64,000 nt of DNA from an uncultured Lachnospiraceae bacterium (GCA_947591245.1 CANQCY010000001.1:124001-188000); one strand, 5' to 3'. Counted from the first letter of the stretch, positions 41,147 through 50,366 are shown. The notes: generated from the sequence alone by a model not told the origin. Numbers and translations: made by a program.

Positions 41147-43072
41147 ATGTTTGAAAATGGCAGGAAAAACTTATGTGTGATTCTCTGTGATGTGGCGAAT
41201 CATTATCAGGAGCAAGTATGCAGAACAATTACTTCCTGTGCTCTGGCAAGAGGATATAATGTTTCTTATTTTTCCTTTTTTACATGTTATGGCGTGGATA
41301 CGGACAATGGCATCGGCGAGATGAATATTATTAACCTCGTCCCATACGAGCGGTTTGATGGTTTTGTGATCTGCCACGATACGTTTTTTAACAAGTTTGC
41401 TGTTGAAGAAATCTTTAAATATATTAAAGAGAGAACAAAAACGCCGGTAATTACGCTGCGCAGACAGTGGGAGGATTATCCTTGCGTACTGACTGACAAT
41501 TCCGGTTCCATACAGAAGGTTGTCCAGCATTTGGTCGATGTTCACGGATTCAAGCGCATTGCCTTTATGAGCGGGCCGGCGGAGCATCCGGATGCGCAGC
41601 AGCGTCTGAGGGATTATAAGGAAGGAATAGAGAGCCGGGGGATCGCATATGATGAGGGGCTGATCTTTTTCGGAGACTTTTGGAAAAAGAAGGCAAAAGC
41701 GGCGGTGCGCTATTTTTTGACGGAAATACCGGAAAAGCCGGAGGCGATCGTGTGCGCCAATGATTATATGGCGCTTTCCCTCTGCAATGAACTGATTAAT
41801 CAGGGAACGATGGTGCCGGATGACATTGTAGTCACCGGATTTGATAATATATGGGAAACGTCGACTTATATGCCGCCCGTGACAACGGTTGCGGTGCCGG
41901 TGGAAAAGATGAGCGAGATTGCCTTTGACACCTTGGAGAAAATGATTAACGGTGAAGAGGTTCCGAATATACAGACCGTTCCGACCGAGCCGGTGTACCG
42001 CAATTCCTGCGGGTGTGCGGACATGGATTTTAAAACGATGGTGAAACGCAGCGTCCGGCAGAGTAAAGAAAGCGAGAGCATTCAGGAGCTGATAAACAGC
42101 AATATGCATATGGTCGTGGCGATGGCGGGCGTGGATTATGCGGAAGAGCTGGTGGAACATGCCAGGATTGTCGGGGATAGGGAAAATTATATACGGAATC
42201 TGTTTATCTGCCTCGGCGAGGGAGAAGGGGATGTTTATCCGAAATACTGTTCCGAGGAACCGGGGTATCCGACGCGCTTCAAATCAGTCGGCAGCGTGAT
42301 TAACAGAGAGATTGTGCAGACAGAACCGTTTGATGCGGTAGACCTTCTTCCGAAAGAGGCCGTTGTGAGCGACCCGATGATTTACTTTTTCTTTCCGCTG
42401 CACAATCTGCGGCGCACATACGGATATGTCGCCATCAATTATATGGATGTACATAGCTGTGAAAAAACGTTTCATAGCTGGATTGCGATTTTGGGAAATG
42501 CAATTGAAGGAATCCGGCTGCGGCATAAAAGCAACAGCCTTCTTAATGAGCTCAACAATTTATATGTGCACGACGCGCTGACCGGCCTTATGAACCGAAG
42601 GGGCTTTGAATACAGCGCCACGGAGCTGTATGAGAAAAGCCTGCGCGAGGGGAAGACAATGGTCATCATTTCCATCGATATGGATAATCTGAAGATTGTC
42701 AATGACCAATACGGGCATGCGCAGGGAGATGTGGCTCTTCAGGAGATCGCGGAGGCAATGGAGCGGTCTGCCGGAGAGGGCGATGTTTGTTCGCGGAGCG
42801 GTGGAGATGAGTTCGCCGTTTTCGGCATCGGATATGACAAAGCGAAGGTGAAAAGGTTTTTGGAAAAATTCCAGCAGCACCTGAATGATTTTAATGAGAA
42901 AAGCGGCCTGCCGTATCTCGTGATGGCGAGCTATGGGTATTATATTATTCCTGAGGACCATTCTGTTTCATTGGAGACTGCGCTGGTACAAAGCGACCGG
43001 TATCTGTATGATATAAAGCGGGAAAGGAAAGCAAAGAAACTTGATGACGTGGTGAGGAAGCAAAGGCAATAG
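41147..43072 (+). CDS. Diguanylate cyclase with LacI/GalR-type ligand-binding domain
   Basis: The protein is 641 residues from ATG 41147, placed 9 bases after GGGG. Residues 1-290 form a periplasmic-binding-protein-like domain of the LacI family (VLTDNSGSIQKVVQHLVDVH, AIVCANDYMALSLCNELI, DIVVTGFDNIWETSTY). The LacI DNA-binding helix-turn-helix is absent, and there is no signal peptide or membrane helix, so it senses inside the cell. A GAF-like middle region (about 300-465) leads to a GGDEF domain with HDALTGLMNRRGF and an intact SGGDEF at about 550. The inhibitory RxxD I-site is replaced by GEGD. It probably makes c-di-GMP in response to a sugar-like ligand; the ligand is unknown. Confidence 0.92.
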   Translation: MFENGRKNLCVILCDVANHYQEQVCRTITSCALARGYNVSYFSFFTCYGVDTDNGIGEMNIINLVPYERFDGFVICHDTFFNKFAVEEIFKYIKERTKTPVITLRRQWEDYPCVLTDNSGSIQKVVQHLVDVHGFKRIAFMSGPAEHPDAQQRLRDYKEGIESRGIAYDEGLIFFGDFWKKKAKAAVRYFLTEIPEKPEAIVCANDYMALSLCNELINQGTMVPDDIVVTGFDNIWETSTYMPPVTTVAVPVEKMSEIAFDTLEKMINGEEVPNIQTVPTEPVYRNSCGCADMDFKTMVKRSVRQSKESESIQELINSNMHMVVAMAGVDYAEELVEHARIVGDRENYIRNLFICLGEGEGDVYPKYCSEEPGYPTRFKSVGSVINREIVQTEPFDAVDLLPKEAVVSDPMIYFFFPLHNLRRTYGYVAINYMDVHSCEKTFHSWIAILGNAIEGIRLRHKSNSLLNELNNLYVHDALTGLMNRRGFEYSATELYEKSLREGKTMVIISIDMDNLKIVNDQYGHAQGDVALQEIAEAMERSAGEGDVCSRSGGDEFAVFGIGYDKAKVKRFLEKFQQHLNDFNEKSGLPYLVMASYGYYIIPEDHSVSLETALVQSDRYLYDIKRERKAKKLDDVVRKQRQ

Positions 43073-43097
43073 ATTAAAAGGCAAGGAGGAAATTCCA

Positions 43098-43994
43098 TTG
43101 GCAAAGGACACTGGGGGAACTCTGGATTATCGGCAAAAGCGAAGAAAGAGAATTAAGACGGCCATTATAGTATTGGCCGTGACTTTACTCGTACTGCCCC
43201 TGGTACTGTCCGCGTTCCTTCTGTTCCGGGTCAGCCGCCTGGAGAACCGTCTTGACGAGCTGGTTTCTCAGAGCGGATTGCAAACGCAGAAAAGCGTGGA
43301 AACACCGGATGTGGTAAAAGCGGAGGCAAAACCGGAGACGGCGAGCGGTGCGGCCGCCGCAGCAGAGGAGGCTCCGAAAGCGAAGCGGGTGTATCTGACA
43401 TTTGACGACGGACCGAGCAGGGAAACAGAAAAGATTTTAGATATATTAAAGGAAAAGGATGTCAAAGCGACGTTTTTTGTGATCGGAAGGGAAGATGAAT
43501 TTTCTAAAACGATTTATAAGAGGATTGCAGAAGAGGGGCATACGCTTGGCATGCACTCTTATTCGCACATTAACACGGAGATATATGCATCGATGGATGC
43601 ATTTCAAAAGGATTTTAATAAACTATACAAACTGCTGCTCGGGACGACCGGCGTACAGCCGGAATATTACCGTTTTCCGGGGGGGAGCAAAAACACTGTG
43701 AACCAGATTTCGATTGATCAGTATAAGGCTTTTCTGGCAGACCAGGGGGTTTCTTATCAGGACTGGAATGTGATTGCGGCCAACAGCACGACGGATGATG
43801 TTTCTCGGAAACAGATGGTTCAGTCTGTTTTGGACGGAGTATCGCAGTATGAAACGTCGATCGTGCTTTTATATGATTCTGCAGACAAGAAAATGACGGC
43901 AAAATCCATAGGGACGATTATTGACCGCCTCAGAGCGGGCGGGTATGAAATCTTGCCGATTGATGAGGACACAACGCCTGTGCAGCATTCGTAA
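43098..43994 (+). CDS. Membrane-anchored polysaccharide deacetylase (NodB fold)
   Basis: This likely removes acetyl groups from peptidoglycan or another cell-surface glycan. It starts with TTG 43098, 7 bases after AAGGAGGAA, and has 298 residues. A basic N-terminus and one membrane helix (about 18-42) anchor it outside the membrane. A short Ala/Glu linker follows. The NodB motifs are present: TFDDGP (about 101-106), HSYSH (about 153-157) and RFPGGS. The substrate cannot be told from sequence. It follows the GGDEF gene by 25 bases and may share its promoter. Confidence 0.93.
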   Translation: MAKDTGGTLDYRQKRRKRIKTAIIVLAVTLLVLPLVLSAFLLFRVSRLENRLDELVSQSGLQTQKSVETPDVVKAEAKPETASGAAAAAEEAPKAKRVYLTFDDGPSRETEKILDILKEKDVKATFFVIGREDEFSKTIYKRIAEEGHTLGMHSYSHINTEIYASMDAFQKDFNKLYKLLLGTTGVQPEYYRFPGGSKNTVNQISIDQYKAFLADQGVSYQDWNVIAANSTTDDVSRKQMVQSVLDGVSQYETSIVLLYDSADKKMTAKSIGTIIDRLRAGGYEILPIDEDTTPVQHS

Positions 43995-44086
43995 GGATGT
44001 CGGGGAACAGTTTCCCGGGCAGGGTTGATATAAATAAGTACCGGATACTGCGTGCGGGGTTCCGGCGATGTTTAGGAGGAAGAGAA

Positions 44087-45097
44087 ATGAGCTTTTTTAA
44101 AGAACTAAAAGAAGATATTGTTCAGTCGGTGAACGAGCTGAGCGATTCCCTTGACGAATCCATTGCTGACGATGAAATAAAGGATGAAAAAAGTAGCGGC
44201 GGAGAACTGGAAAAGGAGATCCAGCGGGAGATTCAGCAGGAAATCAATTCAATACTGGATGGCGATGAGCTGTCGGGCGATACGCCGGATAAAGAATCTG
44301 ATGCAGAGAATCCGCCGGATCAAGATTTAGAGGGGCCGCAGGCTGATTCGGAAGAAACGGCGTCCGAAACACTGGAATTGCAAGAAGCTGAGGACGAGCG
44401 GCAGAAGGAAGAAGAGATGTCAGATCTTGAAAAAATGGCTGCAGAGCAAATGGGATTTGGAGATGCCGGCTTCGAGGATGGCGGCAGCCTCAGAGAGGCG
44501 ATTGAATCCATGAGAAAAGAATTTGAGGAAGAGGCTCAGAAAGAAGAAAACGAGGAGGTTGCTGAAATGAAGGATAATGGCATGGATAATGTTGAGGAAG
44601 AGCAGGGCGTAGACAGCAGGGACGACATGAATGATGGAGGCAATACGCATAACAGTGATGAGACGACTGTGATTACAAAGGGAACAACGATCAACGGCGG
44701 TATCCGGTCCGACACATCGCTTGTCGTAAAAGGCGTGATTGAAGGCGATGTAGAGTGCCAGGGCAAGCTGACGATTACAGGCCGCGTGGCAGGAAACAGC
44801 GTGGCGTCAGAAATTTATGTCAACACGCCGCGGCTGACGGGAAATCTTGTTAGTAAGGGCAGCGTGAAAGTGGATGTGGGAACGGTTGTGATCGGCAATA
44901 TATCCAGCGCGTCCGTAGTCGTAGCCGGCGCCGTAAAGGGTGATATCGATGTAAACGGTCCGATTATCGTGGATTCGACAGCAGTAGTACAAGGCAGCAT
45001 TGTAGGAAAATCCATTCAGATCAACAGCGGCGCTGTTGTGGATGGCATGTGTTCGCTTAAGTATGCTGATGTGGATTTGGATTCATTTTTTGAATAA
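44087..45097 (+). CDS. Bactofilin with long acidic N-terminal extension
   Basis: Bactofilins polymerise into membrane-linked filaments that position cell-wall and stalk proteins. ATG 44087 after AGGAGGAAGAG gives 336 residues. The C-terminal bactofilin beta-helix spans about 190-336 (TTVITKGTTINGGIRSDTSL, IEGDVECQGKLTITGRVAGN, VKGDIDVNGPIIVDSTAVVQ). The first 185 residues are a very acidic Glu/Asp/Gln coiled or disordered region, unusual because bactofilins are mostly 110-200 residues. A strong internal start at 44567 would give a typical 176-residue bactofilin. It lies between a deacetylase and pyrH, suggesting a cell-shape or wall role. Confidence 0.92.
   Translation: MSFFKELKEDIVQSVNELSDSLDESIADDEIKDEKSSGGELEKEIQREIQQEINSILDGDELSGDTPDKESDAENPPDQDLEGPQADSEETASETLELQEAEDERQKEEEMSDLEKMAAEQMGFGDAGFEDGGSLREAIESMRKEFEEEAQKEENEEVAEMKDNGMDNVEEEQGVDSRDDMNDGGNTHNSDETTVITKGTTINGGIRSDTSLVVKGVIEGDVECQGKLTITGRVAGNSVASEIYVNTPRLTGNLVSKGSVKVDVGTVVIGNISSASVVVAGAVKGDIDVNGPIIVDSTAVVQGSIVGKSIQINSGAVVDGMCSLKYADVDLDSFFE
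44552..44569 (+). promoter_or_regulatory. Internal ribosome binding site and start in the bactofilin gene
   Basis: GAGGAGG (44552-44558) lies 8 bases before ATG 44567, in the bactofilin frame. Initiation here would give MKDNGMDNVEEEQGVDS and a 176-residue protein lacking most of the acidic extension. The purine run also encodes Glu-Glu, so the match could be accidental. Confidence 0.45.
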
Positions 45098-45100
45098 GGC

Positions 45101-45817
45101 GTGGTAAGGAATATGAAATATAAAAGAATTTTATTAAAATTAAGCGGCGAGGCGCTTTCGGGCGACAAGGGCGCGGGTTTTGACGAGGCGACCTGCATCC
45201 GGGTGGCAGGACAGATTAAGACGCTGGCGGACGGCGGCTGCCAGGTGGCGGTCGTCATAGGCGGCGGCAATTTCTGGAGAGGCAGAACGAGCGGCATAAT
45301 CCAGAGGAATCAGGCGGATCAGATCGGAATGCTGGCTACAGTGATGAATTGTATTTATATGTCGGAAATGTGCAGGCATGAAGGGTTGATGACACAGGTG
45401 CTTACACCGTTTGAATGCGGCTCTTTCACAAAACTTTTCAGCCGTGACAGGGTAGAGAAATATCTTTCAAAAAATATGGTCGTATTTCTCGCCGGCGGAA
45501 CGGGCCATCCGTATTTTTCTACGGATACGGCGACGGCGCTCCGGGCGGTGGAGATTCAGGCGGATGCCATTTTAGCCGCCAGATCAGTGGATGGCGTCTA
45601 TGACTCGGATCCGAAATCAAATCCGAATGCAAAGAAATACGATACGATTCCGATTTCAAAAATCATAGACGAAAAGCTGGGCGTTGTCGACCTGACAGCG
45701 GCGGTCATTTGTTACGAAAATAAGATGCCGCTGTGCGTGTTTGGCCTGAACGAAGAAAACAGTATTGTGAACTGCGTAAATGGCAGCTGTTCAGGGACAG
45801 TCGTTACAGCGGATTGA
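45101..45817 (+). CDS. pyrH: UMP kinase
   Basis: PyrH phosphorylates UMP to UDP, feeding RNA, UDP-sugars and CTP. The protein is 238 residues from GTG 45101, whose MVRNMKYKRILLKLSGEAL matches the length of Bacillus PyrH ahead of KYKR. ATG 45113 is the alternative. Family motifs are LLKLSGEALSG, VAVVIGGGNFWRGRTS, FLAGGTGHPYFSTDTATAL and ARSVDGVYDSDPK. It follows the bactofilin stop by 3 bases, so the two are likely on one mRNA. Confidence 0.98.
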   Translation: MVRNMKYKRILLKLSGEALSGDKGAGFDEATCIRVAGQIKTLADGGCQVAVVIGGGNFWRGRTSGIIQRNQADQIGMLATVMNCIYMSEMCRHEGLMTQVLTPFECGSFTKLFSRDRVEKYLSKNMVVFLAGGTGHPYFSTDTATALRAVEIQADAILAARSVDGVYDSDPKSNPNAKKYDTIPISKIIDEKLGVVDLTAAVICYENKMPLCVFGLNEENSIVNCVNGSCSGTVVTAD

Positions 45818-45842
45818 GGCAAGCGCAGGAATGGAGGATAAT

Positions 45843-46397
45843 ATGGAATTTAGTACAGATGCATATAAGGAGAAAATGGAAAAGTCGTTATCCAATCTTC
45901 AGGATGAATATATTTCGATTCGTGCCGGACGGGCGAATCCGCACATTCTTGATAAAATCCAAGTGGATTATTATGGAACGCCGTCTTCTCTTCAGACGGT
46001 GGCGAATATTTCCGTGCCGGAGGCGAGAATGATCTTGATTCAGCCGTGGGAGGCGAGCCTGATCAAGGAGATTGAAAAGGCGATTCTTTCTTCCGATTTG
46101 GGACTCACGCCGGCAAATGATGGGAAAGCGATCCGTCTTTCTTTTCCGGAATTAACGGAGGAGCGCCGCAAAGAGCTGGTTAAGGACGTGAAGAAAAAAG
46201 GCGAGGGCGCAAAAGTCGCAGTCCGCAACATACGCCGCGATGCAAATGATGCAATTAAGAAGCAGAATAAGGCAAATGAAATTTCCGAGGATGAGCAAAA
46301 ACAGCTGGAAGATCAGATTCAGAAACTGACGGATCAGTTTATCTCAAAGATCGACGAGGCAATCGAAGCAAAATCAAAGGAAATTATGACTGTTTAA
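45843..46397 (+). CDS. frr: Ribosome recycling factor
   Basis: RRF splits post-termination ribosomes together with EF-G. ATG 45843, 5 bases after GGAGG, gives MEFSTDAYKEKMEKSLSNLQ and 184 residues, the standard length. The track's longer start overlaps pyrH. Motifs include YISIRAGRANPHILDKIQVD, YYGTPSSLQTVANISVPEAR and RDANDAIKKQNKANEISEDE. It lies 25 bases after pyrH, the usual pairing. Confidence 0.99.
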   Translation: MEFSTDAYKEKMEKSLSNLQDEYISIRAGRANPHILDKIQVDYYGTPSSLQTVANISVPEARMILIQPWEASLIKEIEKAILSSDLGLTPANDGKAIRLSFPELTEERRKELVKDVKKKGEGAKVAVRNIRRDANDAIKKQNKANEISEDEQKQLEDQIQKLTDQFISKIDEAIEAKSKEIMTV

Positions 46398-46430
46398 TGG
46401 CATATGGCGTGCACAGAAAAGAGAGAAAAA

Positions 46431-47144
46431 ATGAGCGATAAGGAATTTTCTGTTCCACAGCATGTGGCGATTATCCTTGACGGAAACGGCAGATGGGCGA
46501 AAAAGCGATTTTTGCCGCGGAAGGCAGGGCATGCGGCGGGCAGCAAGGCTGTGGAGCAGATTTGCGAGGATGCGTGGGATTTGGGTATTCATTATTTGAC
46601 TGTATACGCATTTTCAACAGAAAACTGGAAGCGTCCCAAGGATGAGGTGGATGCTCTGATGAAGCTTCTCAGGCAGTATTTGAAAGATTGTATTAAGAGA
46701 AGTACGAAAAACAATATGTGCGTGAAGGTTCTCGGGGATATTACGCCGTTAGACGGCGATTTAAAAGAAAGGATCCGGGAACTGGAGGAAGTTTCTAAGA
46801 ATAATACAGGCCTGCATTTTCAGGTGGCGCTTAATTACGGCAGCCGTGATGAGATGATTCGCGCAATGAAATGCATGGCGGCTGATCTTGTATCAGGAAA
46901 AAAGACGCCGGATGATATTTCGGAACAAATGTTTCAGGGATACCTGGACACCCGCGGCATTCCTGACCCGGATCTTTTGATCCGCACGAGCGGGGAAGAG
47001 AGGCTGTCAAATTTTCTTTTGTGGCAGCTGGCATATACCGAATTTTATTTTACGGATGTACTGTGGCCGGACTTCAATAAAAAGGAATTGCAGAAGGCGA
47101 TTGCGTATTATAACAATCGCGACAGAAGATTCGGGGGGGTCTGA
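46431..47144 (+). CDS. uppS: Undecaprenyl diphosphate synthase
   Basis: UppS condenses isopentenyl diphosphate onto farnesyl diphosphate to make the C55 lipid carrier for cell-wall synthesis. I prefer ATG 46431, giving MSDKEFSVPQHVAIILDGNG and 237 residues; the ribosome binding site is a weak GAGAG. The catalytic Asp is about residue 17 in ILDGNGRWAKKR. Others are TVYAFSTENWKRP, NYGSRDEMIRA and the closing PDPDLLIRTSGEERLSNFLL and VLWPDF. It is followed by cdsA after 12 bases. Confidence 0.98.
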   Translation: MSDKEFSVPQHVAIILDGNGRWAKKRFLPRKAGHAAGSKAVEQICEDAWDLGIHYLTVYAFSTENWKRPKDEVDALMKLLRQYLKDCIKRSTKNNMCVKVLGDITPLDGDLKERIRELEEVSKNNTGLHFQVALNYGSRDEMIRAMKCMAADLVSGKKTPDDISEQMFQGYLDTRGIPDPDLLIRTSGEERLSNFLLWQLAYTEFYFTDVLWPDFNKKELQKAIAYYNNRDRRFGGV

Positions 47145-47156
47145 AAGGAGTCTTTT

Positions 47157-47963
47157 ATGTTTGTCAAACGCTTGATAAGTGCAGTGGTTTTGCTTGCTAT
47201 TATGGGGATCGCTTTGATAACGGGCAAAACTTTTTTATTGCTGCTGGGTATGCTCGTTTCCCTTGTCGGGGTGTTCGAACTCTTGCGGGCGGGCCATATG
47301 CAAAAATGCGTGCCGGGATGTATTGGTTATATCTCGGTTATTGGTTTTTATCTGATGCTGTATTTTCGGTGTGACAGCCTGTATGAGCTCTGGGCGGCGG
47401 CGACGCTTATAGTTATGCTGGTTGCATATGTGGCTGCGTATCCGAAATATCATGTGAAGGATATCGCGACCTGCTTTCTGTTCGTTTTTTATGTTGGGGT
47501 TTTGATTTCCTATGTATATCGGACGCGGTGCATGGCGTATGGGCAATGGTTTGTATGGCTTATTATCATCAGCGCCTCCGGCTCGGATACATTTGCGTAT
47601 CTGACAGGGCGGCTGATCGGAAAACATCATTTTTCTGAATTGAGTCCGAAAAAGACGATTGAGGGCTGTATCGGCGGCGTGGCAGGAGCGGCGCTTTTGG
47701 CGGGCGCCTATTCAATGTTTCTGCCGGAGGGCGCGGCCAGTCTGTTTGATATGAACGCATCGCTTATTTTTGTGGGAACCGCCGTAGTCGGTTCGGTCAT
47801 TTCACAGTTTGGCGATCTGGCGGCGTCGGCGGTGAAGCGAAATCATGGTTTAAAAGATTTCGGCGACTTGATTCCGGGCCATGGCGGAGTTTTGGACCGG
47901 ATTGACAGCATTCTATTTGCCGCGCCGTTAGTATATTATATTTTATATGGGTTTATGCATTGA
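47157..47963 (+). CDS. cdsA: Phosphatidate cytidylyltransferase
   Basis: CdsA makes CDP-diacylglycerol, the branch point to all phospholipids. The protein is 268 residues with about seven or eight membrane segments. The signature near the C-terminus is SQFGDLAASAVKRNHGLKDF then GDLIPGHGGVLDRIDSILF, the CDP-DAG synthase motif with its metal-binding acidic residues. AAAGGAG precedes ATG 47157. Its stop lies upstream of the preferred dxr start. Confidence 0.97.
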   Translation: MFVKRLISAVVLLAIMGIALITGKTFLLLLGMLVSLVGVFELLRAGHMQKCVPGCIGYISVIGFYLMLYFRCDSLYELWAAATLIVMLVAYVAAYPKYHVKDIATCFLFVFYVGVLISYVYRTRCMAYGQWFVWLIIISASGSDTFAYLTGRLIGKHHFSELSPKKTIEGCIGGVAGAALLAGAYSMFLPEGAASLFDMNASLIFVGTAVVGSVISQFGDLAASAVKRNHGLKDFGDLIPGHGGVLDRIDSILFAAPLVYYILYGFMH

Positions 47964-47982
47964 TAAAAACGCGGGAGGACAG

Positions 47983-49161
47983 ATGAGACGAAATTTATGC
48001 ATACTGGGCTCGACTGGCTCCATTGGGACCCAGTCGCTTGAAGTGGTAGACAATAATGATAAGGATCTTTGCGTGCTGTCAATGACAGCGGGAGATAATG
48101 TTGAGCTTTTTTGCGGGCAGATCATGAAATATGAGCCGCTAAAGGTCAGCGTAAGGAGCGAAGAGGGAGCGGAGAGGCTGCGGAAGCTGCTTCTGGAAAG
48201 GCAAAAGGACAGGGAATTTTCGATGCCTGAGATTTGCTACGGCATGGATGGATTTATCGCCTGCGCCACGATGCCCGACGTACATATGACAGTGGCGGCG
48301 ATGGTCGGGATGATCGGCCTTCGTCCCGTCATCGAAGCGATTCGGAGCGGAAAGGATATTGCTCTGGCAAATAAGGAGACGCTTGTAACCGCCGGTCATA
48401 TTATTATGCCTATGGCGGAGGAATACGGAGTGAAAATTCTTCCGGTGGACAGTGAACATTCTGCTATTTTTCAGGGGATGCAGAGCGGTTCTTCGGAAGA
48501 GATCGAGCGTATCTACCTTACGGCATCGGGCGGGCCGTTCCGGCATTTTACCGCGGAAGAGCTTGCGGCAGCGACGGTGGAGCAGGCGCTGGCCCACCCC
48601 AACTGGCGGATGGGAAAAAAGATTACGATTGATTCAGCTACGCTGATCAATAAAGGGCTGGAGATGATTGAGGCATGCTGGCTGTTTCACGTAGGGATAG
48701 ACAAAATCCATGTGCTGGTGCAGCCGGACAGCGTTATCCACTCTATGGTTGGATTTCAGGACGGTTCGGTAATGGCGCAGCTTGGAACGCCGGATATGAG
48801 GCTTCCGATCCAATATGCCCTTATGTATCCAAGACGCCCCAAGCTTTCCGGCGGCCGGCTGAATTTTGAAGAATTGGCGTCGATTTGTTTTGAACGTCCG
48901 AATACCGAGGCGCTGAAAGGCATCGATCTGGCAAAACGTTCCTTTGAGGCCGGAGGCAGCATGACGACGGTCATGAATGCAGCGAATGAATATGCCGTGG
49001 CAAAATTTTTAAATCGGGAAATCGGATTTTTGGATATTTATGCAATGATCGAATATGCGATGGATCACCATGCGTTCATAAAAAATCCATCTTTGGATGA
49101 TATACTGGAAACGGAAAAAGAAACGTATGCCGTATTGGAAAGACAGAATGGAGGTAAGTAG
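47983..49161 (+). CDS. dxr: 1-deoxy-D-xylulose 5-phosphate reductoisomerase
   Basis: Dxr converts DXP to MEP, the committed step of the non-mevalonate isoprenoid pathway, using NADPH. ATG 47983 after GGGAGGAC gives MRRNLCILGSTGSIGTQSLE and 392 residues; the longer track start overlaps cdsA. The NADPH motif is GSTGSIG. The active-site stretch is ALANKETLVTAGHIIM, LPVDSEHSAIFQ and ASGGPFR, followed by MGKKITIDSATLINKGLEMI. Together with ispG and uppS nearby, it forms an isoprenoid-to-carrier-lipid cluster. Confidence 0.98.
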   Translation: MRRNLCILGSTGSIGTQSLEVVDNNDKDLCVLSMTAGDNVELFCGQIMKYEPLKVSVRSEEGAERLRKLLLERQKDREFSMPEICYGMDGFIACATMPDVHMTVAAMVGMIGLRPVIEAIRSGKDIALANKETLVTAGHIIMPMAEEYGVKILPVDSEHSAIFQGMQSGSSEEIERIYLTASGGPFRHFTAEELAAATVEQALAHPNWRMGKKITIDSATLINKGLEMIEACWLFHVGIDKIHVLVQPDSVIHSMVGFQDGSVMAQLGTPDMRLPIQYALMYPRRPKLSGGRLNFEELASICFERPNTEALKGIDLAKRSFEAGGSMTTVMNAANEYAVAKFLNREIGFLDIYAMIEYAMDHHAFIKNPSLDDILETEKETYAVLERQNGGK

Positions 49162-49166
49162 TAAGT

Positions 49167-50342
49167 ATGAAGGGATCATTTTTGGGCAGCTTTCTGCATG
49201 ATAGCTCAAATATTTTAATTGCGCTGCTATTGTTTGGCGCCGTTATTTTATTTCATGAGCTTGGACATTTTCTGCTTGCTAAGGCAAATAAGGTTGCCGT
49301 ACTTGAATTTTCTCTTGGCATGGGGCCGCGGATTGTTTCGTTTGCCAGGACGGATCAGGGGTTCCGGATCAAGTTTTTTGGTTCAGGTAAATATTTTGAA
49401 GAACATGAAGAATACAAGGATCATACGATTTATTCGTGGAAAATTCTGCCCATCGGCGGCTCGTGCATGATGCTGGGCGAGATGGAGGATATCGAGGATG
49501 ACCGGGCGTTTGGCAAAAAGAGCGTGCTGGCGCGTATGTCCGTTATTTTTGCAGGACCGTTTTTTAACTTTATTCTCGCATTTGCTATGGCGCTGTGCAT
49601 AATCGGCATGATCGGATACGACAAGGCGGAAATCACACGGGTAGAGCAGGGAATGCCGATTGCGGAGAGCGGATTCAGGGATGGAGACGTTATAACGGGT
49701 ATTAACAAAAAAAATATTGTGGTGAACAGAGATCTTATCTATTATCTGCAGTTCCATCCTCTGACGGACGAATCGATCGAGCTTACGGCAGAGCGCGACG
49801 GCAAGGAAATAAAGGCGACGGTTACGCCGAAGCTTGCAAAAGATGAAAATGGCAAGGAGGTATACCGTCTCGGTTTTGCTTATGGGAACGGAAGGACGAA
49901 GACCGGGGTGGGGGGTACGATCAAGTATGCCGCGTACGAGGTGAAATTCTGGATCACTACAACAGTAGAAAGTTTGGGGATGCTGATTTCCGGACGCGTG
50001 AGCCCGCGCGAGCTGTCCGGTCCGGTCGGAATCGTCCATGTGATCGGCGACGCCGTGGATCAGAGCCGGGAAAACGAGAGCCCTGAGGACGTTGTGAAGT
50101 ATGTATTCCTGAATCTTCTCAGCCTCGGCATCATGCTGACGGCAAACCTCGGCGTAGTGAATCTTCTTCCGATTCCGGTATTGGACGGCGGACGGCTTCT
50201 GTTTCTCTTCATTGAGGGGATTCGGAGGAAGCCGATTCCGGAGAAGGTTGAAAATGGCTTCAATATCGGCGGGATTGCCGTGCTTATGCTGCTTATGGTC
50301 TTTACGCTGGTGAATGATATTATGCAGTTGATTCCGCATTAA
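49167..50342 (+). CDS. rseP: Site-2 intramembrane zinc protease RseP/RasP
   Basis: This protease cuts anti-sigma factors and leftover signal peptides within the membrane. The protein is 391 residues from ATG 49167. The HELGH zinc motif (about 30-34) sits in the first membrane helix. A PDZ domain occupies the middle (about 165-250), including GMPIAESGFRDGDVITGING-type residues. The third zinc ligand region is NLLPIPVLDGGRLLFLFIEG. An insert (FGSGKYFEEHEEYKDHTIYS) between the first two helices is longer than in Bacillus RasP. It lies 6 bases from dxr and 25 from ispG. Confidence 0.97.
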   Translation: MKGSFLGSFLHDSSNILIALLLFGAVILFHELGHFLLAKANKVAVLEFSLGMGPRIVSFARTDQGFRIKFFGSGKYFEEHEEYKDHTIYSWKILPIGGSCMMLGEMEDIEDDRAFGKKSVLARMSVIFAGPFFNFILAFAMALCIIGMIGYDKAEITRVEQGMPIAESGFRDGDVITGINKKNIVVNRDLIYYLQFHPLTDESIELTAERDGKEIKATVTPKLAKDENGKEVYRLGFAYGNGRTKTGVGGTIKYAAYEVKFWITTTVESLGMLISGRVSPRELSGPVGIVHVIGDAVDQSRENESPEDVVKYVFLNLLSLGIMLTANLGVVNLLPIPVLDGGRLLFLFIEGIRRKPIPEKVENGFNIGGIAVLMLLMVFTLVNDIMQLIPH

Positions 50343-50366
50343 ATTTTTGCCGGAAAGGAAAAGGGA

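Noticed and set aside
44027-44034. TGATATAAA extended -10-like sequence before the bactofilin gene
   Set aside because: No -35 match at 16-18 bases upstream; kept as unproven.
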